Origin: CAZPHU01 sp964419255
GTDB taxonomy: Bacteria; Fibrobacterota; Chitinivibrionia; Chitinivibrionales; CAYFVL01
Direction of reading: 5' to 3'
DNA length: 50,170 nucleotides
NCBI GenBank assembly: GCA_964419255.1
Contig: CAYQOU010000029.1
Span: 1-50,170, forward strand
The number at the start of each line of letters is the position of its first letter. Position 1 is the stretch's first letter. The notes under the pieces are model-generated. The model was not told the DNA's origin. It did no database searches and was given only the letters and a program-made list of their open reading frames with translations. The position numbers and the translations under genes were made by a program. This document shows, one piece after another, positions 42,967-50,170 of this stretch.

Positions 42967-44511
42967 ATGGGGGCGTTTCTGCTATTATGCGGTAATTGTA
43001 AAAACACCAAAACGGCGGGTGCCCCCGGACAAACCTTCTGCATCGCCTTTTATAATGTGGAGAACCTTTTTGACATCGTGCACGACGGGGCTGAGTATGA
43101 TCTGTACACGCCCTCACCCACCGGCTGGAATCAATATGCTTACAATCAAAAACTTTCAAACATCGCTTCGGCACTTAAAGCACTGAATGCTGATATCGTT
43201 GGTTTGTGTGAAATCGAAAACCGCCGGGCTATGCAGGATCTCAGAGTGGCACTCAAAAGACGCGGCCTGCGCTACCCTTACATGGCGATTGCCGATTCGG
43301 CAGTCAGAAGCAATACCTGCCCGGTTCTTTTCTCCCGATTCCCCATCGTCCAGACAGCCTCTATCGAGGTTTCTCTACCTGATACCATCAACACTACCCG
43401 CTCCATTCTTGCGGCAACTGTCGGGATTGAAAATGATAGTTTGGTGATATTTGTAAACCACTGGCCATCGAAACACTGGCCGGTCTCCTACCGCAAAAAA
43501 GCTGCACAGGCTCTGAGAACTACTCTTGCTGATATCCCCCGGGGGCGCGACTATATCATCCTTGGCGATTTGAACGCTAACTTTGATGAATGGGAATCTG
43601 TCGTCGGAAGTACTCATAACGACTGTAACGACAGCACATCTGTTAATCACTCCCTCGGAACCATCCGCCATGACGGTGCTGCATCGGTTTGCTATACCAG
43701 ATGGCCTGCGGTCGATGAGTTGGAGCATGTGGATTTGTGGACGGAACTCGATCCACGCTGCCGCTGCTCATATGTATACCGGGGGCAGCCGCAGACTCCC
43801 GATCACATTCTTGTTCCAGCCTCACTGTTTGATTCATCCGGTTTTTCTTATCTGCCCGGCTCCTTCGACGTGTTTACCTGGCAGGGGCGGCTTCTCTGGT
43901 ACGGCAATCCCTTTCGCTGGGAGGTGAGATACCGTGAGGGCATCAGGCAGCATACCACACGGGGCTTTTCCGATCATCTTCCCATATTTGCACGAGTACA
44001 GCTTTCTTCATTCACCACGGTAGAAAAGAGAGGGCGGTTGTTTTCTGATCACTGTCGTAATCGCTTGTCGGGAGGATTCGAAACCGGGTTCGAAGGATGG
44101 ACGCCTGTAACCGGGAAGCTGCGATGGACGCTTGATAATCACAATCCGTACACAGGTGAATATCACGTGCGACTGACAGGAAAGCTCTCCAACTTTTCTG
44201 CAATAGCAAGAAAGTCCTGGAGAATACCGGCAGGCAGCACACATCTGAGCATGAGCCTTAGAATGCGGGGGGCAGCTCGCATCGCGTTTAGATATCGGTG
44301 GAATGATGATAAATACCGTTTCGTAGATATTGAATCTGTAAAGAAACCGGGACGCTCACGATATGCGCCTTTTGCGAGCAGGGAGTGGCAGAAACTGTAC
44401 GTGGATTTTGGTACTCCATCACCAAAATCCACTGTTATCGGCGTGGAGCTGAGGGCAGCAAAAGGAGTGGTGGATTTGCATATCGATGACATTCATCTCG
44501 AAGCGAAATGA
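42967..44511 (+). CDS. Exported endonuclease/exonuclease/phosphatase (EEP) family protein with C-terminal beta-sandwich
   Basis: The catalytic domain (about 20-370) has the EEP order: FYNVENLFDI with Asn, GLCEIENRR with the metal Glu, VNHWPSK, LGDLNANFDEW with catalytic Asp/Asn, and the final TRGFSDHLPIF His-Asp pair. A C-terminal region (about 380-514: GGFETGFEGWTPVTG, HVRLTGKLSN, VDLHIDDIHLEAK) looks like a carbohydrate-binding-type jelly roll. The ATG at 42967 gives MGAFLLLCGNC, a short lipoprotein-like leader that lacks a basic start; residues upstream in frame (RGKTLEIIL) would complete a signal, but no normal start codon lies there. Nuclease, lipid phosphatase or phosphodiesterase activity are all possible. 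It begins ten bases after the ACP stop. Confidence 0.88.
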   Translation: MGAFLLLCGNCKNTKTAGAPGQTFCIAFYNVENLFDIVHDGAEYDLYTPSPTGWNQYAYNQKLSNIASALKALNADIVGLCEIENRRAMQDLRVALKRRGLRYPYMAIADSAVRSNTCPVLFSRFPIVQTASIEVSLPDTINTTRSILAATVGIENDSLVIFVNHWPSKHWPVSYRKKAAQALRTTLADIPRGRDYIILGDLNANFDEWESVVGSTHNDCNDSTSVNHSLGTIRHDGAASVCYTRWPAVDELEHVDLWTELDPRCRCSYVYRGQPQTPDHILVPASLFDSSGFSYLPGSFDVFTWQGRLLWYGNPFRWEVRYREGIRQHTTRGFSDHLPIFARVQLSSFTTVEKRGRLFSDHCRNRLSGGFETGFEGWTPVTGKLRWTLDNHNPYTGEYHVRLTGKLSNFSAIARKSWRIPAGSTHLSMSLRMRGAARIAFRYRWNDDKYRFVDIESVKKPGRSRYAPFASREWQKLYVDFGTPSPKSTVIGVELRAAKGVVDLHIDDIHLEAK

Positions 44512-44525
44512 TGTAAAGATTTATC

Positions 44526-44568
44526 GGAGAGCAGGTTCCCTGCCATGGGTGAAATGGTTTCGCTCTCC
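44526..44568. terminator. Hairpin cluster between the convergent EEP and PBP genes
   Basis: GGAGAGC (44526-44532) pairs with GCTCTCC (44562-44568), and inside it GCAGG-TTC-CCTGC (44531-44543) forms a second stem. A further perfect palindrome CGGGCT-CA-AGCCCG lies at 44648-44661. T-runs are weak, so termination is only possible. Confidence 0.4.
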
Positions 44569-44678
44569 TCACCATCCAATCAAACGAATTGAGATGTCTC
44601 AAATTTTGCAGCCGTTCTCCTGTGCACACTGATTTTCACTTTCCCCTCGGGCTCAAGCCCGGGCTAAAGATATTGGCA

Positions 44679-47600
44679 TTACCTGTCAGATTGTTCAAGG
44701 CTTTCCCGCAAGGAGGAGCAAGCCCTTTCCAGGTCTCTTTTCAGTATGCGGTTATCTACCTGTATCGAATCGATCTGTGAAAGGATCTGTTCGGCGTCTT
44801 CTCTGGCGACCGGTTTTTTCAATTGCCGGATAAGATTACTATAGTGTTTGCTTTGCTCACCCATAAACTGCGCAAACTTCAGCATCCGCCGGTAATTTTT
44901 ACCTCTCAGACGCATTCTCCAACCAAACCGCGCCGGCTCGAATCGCACTTCCTCGAGAGCAGCTTCATTTCCCATACCGGTCTGGATCTTTATCAGCGCC
45001 CGCGATAGAAATGACAGGTTGTTCTGCTTTCCATCGGAGGCGTATTTGTCTTTTTCGGAGGTTTGGCTGACCAGTTGGTGTTCGTATGAGCTGTAGAAGC
45101 CTTCGTCGGCGCAGGGAATGCCAAAGGCATGAAGAAAATCCCGTGAGAGATATCCGTGGAGGCTTTTTCCGTCACGGGGCCCGGTAAACTCCTCATTGCA
45201 TTCTCCAAAAGCCGCCAGTGTCACATCCATATCCTCCAGATTGGGCAGTGACTCAAAAATGCCCTGTAACTCCTCGCGTGCAAATTGCAGAGAATCCGTT
45301 TGTAAAGCACGGCGAAAGTCGTTTTTCTTCAATCGCAAACGTAAAACAGCGTTCCACAGTCCATAATTTGTTCGCGCGGTATCCGTTATATCAGCATTGA
45401 ATGGTCTGATAATATCATCCGTTGTGCCGCTTTTCGCGAAATTCGTCGGATGCCCATCATCTGTACAGATGTCGTATCTGCCCAGATGGTCCGCCGCATT
45501 GGAGGTGAGTCGTTTGAATAAGGCAAGGTGGACGGGTTTGATGTTTTCAAGATTATCGAAAACCCGAACAGTATCGATGTCGTCGGAAAAAGAGATGTCC
45601 TTACCGCCGAGGGTGATCTTTTTTATAAAGAGAGACGGGTGGTTTTCGGGGGTGGTGACAAGAGAGTTGTCATACAGAATATTAAACAGATGCATCTGCT
45701 CGAACAAGCTTAATTCCAGAGTGCCAAGAGCTACCGAATAGTTTTCGGCGAAGTTGTCAAATGCATTCCTGCTGCCCCGCAATGCATCAACCAGTGCGCC
45801 ATAGATCTGGGGGCCGGTGACTGTGTTTACACTGTTCAGGTTTTTTAATCCGACTCGCTTCAATAGTTTTTTGACCGATTTAGATATGGTTTTGTCTTCT
45901 TGAAAATCGGTCGTCAGATGATACATCGTCTGAACCGCAATGATATTGTTGGAATGAGATAGATGGTTGAACAGAAAATCGTAGCCATCAAAGACGTGGT
46001 TGTGGTTTTGAACGGAGTAGCCGCTGTCTTCGGGCACATTATGGTAAATCATTCCAGTCGGGGAATCGTTTTCATACAAATAACTGCGCGCCCATGCACA
46101 GGTATCTCCGTATTCCGTATCATCGCTAGCTATATCAGAAGGGCTGTATATGCCCAGGTCATATGCCAGAGCATAGATAAGTGGTTTTGTGACGCTGGAG
46201 CCGTTTGGGGCTTTGTTGATGTGCAGCGATCGGAGTCTGCTGCCCAGCTGATCCATGGAATAGTATGCACGAAGCTTGTGCGTTCGGGAATCCATCATGG
46301 CATACGCATGATACTGTCCGGGCACCTGCAGTGTATCGCGTTTGTAGAAGAAACATGATCGCCGGACAGTGTCTTTGTCTTTTCTCCTGTACCGTATGTT
46401 ACAGATGACCGTGTCTCCATCATCCAACGCATTTAAAGCAGAGCGGGGCAGAATGCCATAGGTGGAGTCTTGGTGGTAGACAAAGGTATTGCGAACCGTA
46501 TCGGGTGGAAGTGTCCTGGTTTGGATATTTTCCCCGAAACCGCCGATTCTGATGTCGGTGCGTATGGTCGTGTCTGTGCCGAATCCCCTCTGGCGGACAG
46601 ACTCTTCCAAAAGCCTTTGCAGGCGGTAGTCTATGGTGAGATGTATCGTGAGGTTTCCATATCGTCTGACAATGCTTTCGGGGTTGGCGATATCCATCGT
46701 AGACAGAAGCGAGTCATTCATGCCATTTTTTCTGCACACCTCTCGCCAGTATTCGTTTGCCAGGTCGATAATGTAGCCACGCCGTGCAATCAACGGTTCA
46801 GGTTTATCAAACGAGAGTGTGTCAAGAGAGCTGCGCACTGTTTCTATCTCATTTTTGCTCCAGTCGAAATGCGCGGCAAGTATGGGAAGATTCGTTTTTA
46901 CCTGCCTGATAATTTTTGTGGGTGTATGGCGGTTCCATTTGACAAGCCGCGCGAGGTAGAGGCTTTGAGCAACTGTCAATGAGTCGGGAGATACTCCAAA
47001 AAGGCCCCTGCTGATATCATAAAAGCCCTGCATGCCGCGCCCGGCGGAAACGCAGTGGTTTGCATACAACGTAAGAATCTGCTCATCGGTATACATTATC
47101 TTCAAAGCCTGCGCCAGTTTAATTTCACGCAGCTTGCGGGCGATGGTTTTTTCGACATAGGCGTATCCCCGGCTGTCGTATTTAAGGAGGAGAAACCGTG
47201 CAACCTGCATGTGAATAGTGCTGCTTCCGCGAGGGTAGTGAAATTTCAGTGTGCGCAGAGTGCGGTAAGCGGCAAGCATGGTCGCCCGCAGCAGCGCATT
47301 GTAATCGTATGCTTTTTTGCGACTAAAAAAATCGGCATCCTCCGTAACCAGGAGAGCCTCAATGAGCGTGTCGTTGAGCTCGGAGAGGTCCACGCAGGTG
47401 TGGGTGTTTTTAATCTGCGCCAGAGCAATGCCGTGCCGGTCATTGATTCTGATTATTTTGTCCAGGCTCTTCAACCGGTTCAGCTCATCGACGGCGGCAA
47501 GTGAAGGAAAATCTCTCTTTTGTAAAGCTTTCTGATTGCCGGTTGTATCGCTCGTCGAATCGGTGTTCATCAGCCTGGAGAGGTGCTTCATCTCTTTGTT

Positions 47601-47789
47601 GGAATTTATCTCCTGCCAGACATAGCCGTAATCGCGCGAGAGAAGCCCCTGCTTTTCCCATGAGACAAGCTTTTTTGCGCCTGAATCAACATAGAGCTGG
47701 AAGAGAAATCTTGCTCCGATTAATACGGTGACGGGCAGAATGACTGAAATTATCAGAATCGAGATTATCAATTTTGGTTTTATCTTCAT
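44679..47789 (-). CDS. Divergent class A penicillin-binding protein (GT51 plus transpeptidase)
   Basis: The 1036-residue membrane protein has one N-terminal TM (about 8-30). The glycosyltransferase part (about 115-300) keeps the catalytic Glu in VTEDADFF (Glu150), RGSSTIHMQVAR (in place of GGSTITQQ), RKLREIKLAQALK and ILTLYANHC; the usual His-Gly after EDxxF is replaced by RKKAYD. The transpeptidase part has Ser532-x-x-Lys535 (SVTK), Ser614-x-Asn616 and Lys787-Ser-Gly-Thr. All three penicillin-binding motifs are intact. It is longer than usual PBP1 (about 750-850), with an extra segment around 400-500 and a 250-residue C-terminal tail. It would build and cross-link peptidoglycan. The ribosome site is weak. 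Confidence 0.9.
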   Translation of the reverse strand: MKIKPKLIISILIISVILPVTVLIGARFLFQLYVDSGAKKLVSWEKQGLLSRDYGYVWQEINSNKEMKHLSRLMNTDSTSDTTGNQKALQKRDFPSLAAVDELNRLKSLDKIIRINDRHGIALAQIKNTHTCVDLSELNDTLIEALLVTEDADFFSRKKAYDYNALLRATMLAAYRTLRTLKFHYPRGSSTIHMQVARFLLLKYDSRGYAYVEKTIARKLREIKLAQALKIMYTDEQILTLYANHCVSAGRGMQGFYDISRGLFGVSPDSLTVAQSLYLARLVKWNRHTPTKIIRQVKTNLPILAAHFDWSKNEIETVRSSLDTLSFDKPEPLIARRGYIIDLANEYWREVCRKNGMNDSLLSTMDIANPESIVRRYGNLTIHLTIDYRLQRLLEESVRQRGFGTDTTIRTDIRIGGFGENIQTRTLPPDTVRNTFVYHQDSTYGILPRSALNALDDGDTVICNIRYRRKDKDTVRRSCFFYKRDTLQVPGQYHAYAMMDSRTHKLRAYYSMDQLGSRLRSLHINKAPNGSSVTKPLIYALAYDLGIYSPSDIASDDTEYGDTCAWARSYLYENDSPTGMIYHNVPEDSGYSVQNHNHVFDGYDFLFNHLSHSNNIIAVQTMYHLTTDFQEDKTISKSVKKLLKRVGLKNLNSVNTVTGPQIYGALVDALRGSRNAFDNFAENYSVALGTLELSLFEQMHLFNILYDNSLVTTPENHPSLFIKKITLGGKDISFSDDIDTVRVFDNLENIKPVHLALFKRLTSNAADHLGRYDICTDDGHPTNFAKSGTTDDIIRPFNADITDTARTNYGLWNAVLRLRLKKNDFRRALQTDSLQFAREELQGIFESLPNLEDMDVTLAAFGECNEEFTGPRDGKSLHGYLSRDFLHAFGIPCADEGFYSSYEHQLVSQTSEKDKYASDGKQNNLSFLSRALIKIQTGMGNEAALEEVRFEPARFGWRMRLRGKNYRRMLKFAQFMGEQSKHYSNLIRQLKKPVAREDAEQILSQIDSIQVDNRILKRDLERACSSLRESLEQSDR

Positions 47790-48003
47790 ACATTTCTTGT
47801 GACTGAACTGGTGTTATAAATTTTCTGATACCCGTCCTCCACATTCGACTGAATCGGGAGGAGAAGGTAAGGCGCTTTCTACAGGCGACTTATGTGTCTT
47901 TATGATTTTTGTCTTCCAATTTGTTGACCTTTGATCATTTGGTTCTCCGACTTTCACGGGTATTCGGGGCTCAGCCCCCCCTTGCGTGTACTCATCACCT
48001 GTT

Positions 48004-48594
48004 TTAAAATCGATTCATCGAGGATAGAGAGCCGATAATCTCAAGATACACCGCTTCGAATCGCTGGAAGACTGGCGGTCTTGTCCAAAACGCCACACGA
48101 ACATTGTATGTATCTATTGTAAAGAAAAATTCGGCAAAACGAAATCCGTCAATTTCATAATCCCACCGGTACATCTGCTGTCCGGAAATCGTCAGCCCGG
48201 ATAAACCGTGATCCTTGTCGACACCATCATCATTCATTTCCCGGATTTTCTCTGCATATATACGAGAAGATACATTGAGGTTGATGGCAATTGCTCGTAC
48301 AGCCTGCTCTGGTGCCGGCGAACTTCCAATAAAGAGCAGCTCCGCGCCGCGATTGTGCAGCTCACGTGCAATTCCACGTGTGGCTTTGTCCATCTTTTCG
48401 GGTGCGGTAACAAGATCCCATCCACTCGGGAACTGAAGAAGAAATCCGATAACTTTGTTTTGATAGATGTTGTCTTGCCGAAAATAGGAGCCGGGGTAAA
48501 ACTGACTGATCGGGGCCGAACAGCCGATGCATATCAGGAGCAGTGTGGAGACTGCAATAAGGAGTTTCTTTTTATCGATACAAGCTGGAAGCAT
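48004..48594 (-). CDS. Lipoprotein of unknown function
   Basis: The product of about 196 residues starts at ATG 48594 (MLPACIDKKKLLIAVSTLLL) and has lipobox LICIGC, so it is an anchored envelope protein. The soluble part has YQNKVIGFLLQFPSGWDLVT, typical of PsbP/photosystem-like or DUF1795-type proteins that handle membrane-associated substrates, and ends in a strand-rich section. No enzyme motif is seen. The frame extends to 48630 without a better start. It lies between murA and the PBP gene on the same strand. Confidence 0.78.
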   Translation of the reverse strand: MLPACIDKKKLLIAVSTLLLICIGCSAPISQFYPGSYFRQDNIYQNKVIGFLLQFPSGWDLVTAPEKMDKATRGIARELHNRGAELLFIGSSPAPEQAVRAIAINLNVSSRIYAEKIREMNDDGVDKDHGLSGLTISGQQMYRWDYEIDGFRFAEFFFTIDTYNVRVAFWTRPPVFQRFEAVYLEIIGSLSSMNRF

Positions 48595-48758
48595 ATGATT
48601 CGAATAATTAACCTGCGCCTGTCCTCTCACCCCCCCCTCTTAAGCGAGGCGGGAGGTGGAGGATAATACGGGTTTCTTGACGTTTTTTTGGTTCCTCGTT
48701 CCTTGATCCGGCTTTGCCGGGCTCAGGAAAGCAGAAATGTAAGCAGATGTCTTTCGGT

Positions 48759-50087
48759 TTATTTTCTTTCACTGCTCGGCTGGCGGGAGATGACCGCCCC
48801 GAGTGTCCGGAGACGTTTGTCGATTGCTGAATACCCTCTGTCGATCTGAGCGATATTGTGAATAGTACTCTTACCTTCGGCTGCAAGGGCCGCGATAAGC
48901 AGCGCCATTCCGGCGCGAATATCGGGGGAGGTGATCGTATTTGCGTACAGCGCTGTCGCCCCCACCACCACGGCGCGATGCGGATCACAGAGTACGATCT
49001 GTGCACCCATATTGATAAGCTTATCCACAAAAAAGAGTCGGCTTTCAAACATCTTCTCGTGTATGAGGCAGGTGCCGTGGCACTGGGTAGCGGTGACCAG
49101 CATGATAGAGGTCAGATCCGCGGGGAAGCCCGGCCAGGGACTGTCCTCGATTCGCGGAATCGCACCGCCCAAATCTTTGCGTACGGTCAGGCTCTGTTTG
49201 GCCGGCACATGGATGCTATGAGTGGTGGAATCGTGTTCGGTCTTTATTCCCAGGCGCTCGAATTGAAAGAGAATCATGCGCATGACAGCCGGATCGACAT
49301 CCGTGATGGTGATGTCAGATCTGGTTGCCGCAGCCATACCGATGAAAGAACCAGCCTCGATATAGTCGCATCCCAGCCGATGATTTGTGGATGCAAACCG
49401 CTGTGTGCCGTAGATTGTCAGCAGGTTGGAGCCGACACCTTCGATTGTCACTCCCATACTCTGCAGCAGGCGGCACAGGCCCTGTACGTGGGGCTCGGAT
49501 GCGGCATTTGCGATGACTGTTTTACCGTTGGCGCCGGCGGCTGCGATGAGCGCATTTTCGGTCGCGGTCACCGATGCCTCATCGAGGTAGATCTCACCAC
49601 CCTTGAGGCCGTCGGGAGCTTCCAGTATGTAGGTGAGCTGCTCGGTTTCCCCGAGCTGCTCACGGGAGGTGATCAGGCGGGCGCCAAGAGCGGTGAACAC
49701 CAGAAAATGGGTGTCTATGCGGCGCCGTCCGATAGTATCCCCTCCCGGCTGTGGAAGAATCGCTTTGCCGGTGCGCACAAGCAGCGATGATGCAAACAGG
49801 ATCGAGCCCCGGATGGAGGCGGAAAGCTCCAGAGGCAGGCAGGAGGTTTTTATGGTTGGGGCCTCTATGATAACGCTTTCGTTTTTCAGCGGCGAGACTT
49901 TGGCTCCGATGGCCTGAGCGATATCCAGCATATTGCGGACATCACCGATATCGGGTACATTTGACAGGTGAACCGGCTTGTTACAAAGCAGCGATGCGGC
50001 GATCACGGGAAGGGCCTCGTTTTTATTTCCCGAAACCCGTATGCTACCGGACAGCTGCTTTTTTCCCTCCACGACAAAACAACTCAT
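48759..50087 (-). CDS. murA: UDP-N-acetylglucosamine 1-carboxyvinyltransferase MurA with Asp at the catalytic Cys position
   Basis: The 442-residue enzyme adds enolpyruvate to UDP-GlcNAc, the first committed step of peptidoglycan synthesis. It keeps Lys22 in SGNKNEALPVIAA, the SIRGSILFASSLL stretch and the final RAGMALLIAALAAEG region with the active-site Arg. The loop that normally reads PGGC here reads QPGGDTIGRRRIDTH, so Cys is replaced by Asp117 (codon at 49737-49739). In other bacteria (Mycobacterium, Chlamydia, Borrelia) this Asp keeps activity and gives natural fosfomycin insensitivity. Length is a little above the usual 420. It has no close partner gene except the lipoprotein downstream. 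Confidence 0.97.
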   Translation of the reverse strand: MSCFVVEGKKQLSGSIRVSGNKNEALPVIAASLLCNKPVHLSNVPDIGDVRNMLDIAQAIGAKVSPLKNESVIIEAPTIKTSCLPLELSASIRGSILFASSLLVRTGKAILPQPGGDTIGRRRIDTHFLVFTALGARLITSREQLGETEQLTYILEAPDGLKGGEIYLDEASVTATENALIAAAGANGKTVIANAASEPHVQGLCRLLQSMGVTIEGVGSNLLTIYGTQRFASTNHRLGCDYIEAGSFIGMAAATRSDITITDVDPAVMRMILFQFERLGIKTEHDSTTHSIHVPAKQSLTVRKDLGGAIPRIEDSPWPGFPADLTSIMLVTATQCHGTCLIHEKMFESRLFFVDKLINMGAQIVLCDPHRAVVVGATALYANTITSPDIRAGMALLIAALAAEGKSTIHNIAQIDRGYSAIDKRLRTLGAVISRQPSSERK

Positions 50088-50170
50088 GGCGACAACTCCA
50101 CTGGATGGTAAGATGCATATCCTGTTTTTGATTCAATAACAATATATGTTGAGACATGCCGTTATTCTAA

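Noticed and set aside
46470..46982. 170-codon plus-strand frame within the PBP gene
   Set aside because: It is a shadow of the PBP reading frame, which has three intact penicillin-binding motifs.
1..50170. tRNA genes, rRNA genes, CRISPR arrays and insertion sequences
   Set aside because: No T-loop GTTCRA pattern within a cloverleaf, no regularly spaced direct repeats and no transposase signatures were seen; this was by eye, so a covariance-model scan would be the decisive test.

Overview
The window reads as chromosomal DNA of a diderm (Gram-negative-type) bacterium of moderate GC. The evidence is a TonB-dependent outer-membrane receptor, several Cys-anchored lipoproteins, small outer-membrane barrels ending in aromatic residues, a heptose-7-phosphate-type kinase, a periplasmic Cu/Zn superoxide dismutase and peptidoglycan enzymes. 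I see no tRNA, rRNA, CRISPR array, transposase, integrase or phage structural gene. The lineage cannot be fixed from this piece; a member of the FCB or Fibrobacterota-like groups would fit, but that is a weak inference.

Layout. 1-3510: a minus-strand vitamin B12 uptake operon (cobalamin riboswitch, BtuB-like receptor, beta-propeller surface lipoprotein resembling BtuG). 3570-7600: protein-quality control, with clpB divergent from two hsp20 genes that lie behind a sigma-54-like promoter and end in a strong terminator. 7700-13250: a lipoprotein, an MFS transporter, a PAC2 protein followed by an FAD oxidoreductase-Rieske fusion and a small protein, and a stand-alone Pnkp-type 5'-kinase. 13375-20151: a saccharide-related region with a GT9-methyltransferase fusion whose start is interrupted by an A12 tract, a CmoB-like methyltransferase, a K+ channel, two tandem circularly permuted TIM-barrel glycosidase-like genes and a histidine phosphatase. 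20300-27200: an alpha/beta hydrolase, a conserved unknown, a stress run (sodC, hemerythrin, AI-2E-type permease), small exported proteins, a thiamine-binding protein and a small membrane-protein group (one-TM protein, holin-X-like, DUF3618-like). 27377-32061: a PfkB/HldA-like kinase plus M29 aminopeptidase pair, and a two-gene SufC-SufBD module. 32449-40883: an outer-membrane barrel, a sulfatase, a cation/proton antiporter, inositol-1-phosphate synthase, a propeller protein and an Slt70-like transglycosylase. 41111-44511: a compact HTH / BtrH-like acyltransferase / acyl carrier protein operon followed by an exported EEP-family phosphodiesterase. 44679-50087: a divergent bifunctional PBP, a lipoprotein and a MurA carrying Asp in place of the catalytic Cys.

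Most worth following up: the HTH-BtrH-ACP operon; the permuted glycosidase pair joined in one frame through a single TGA; the A12 tract that decides the frame of the glycosyltransferase; the riboswitch-controlled BtuB/BtuG-like pair; the Cys-to-Asp MurA; and a family of short palindromic intergenic repeats shared by several loci.
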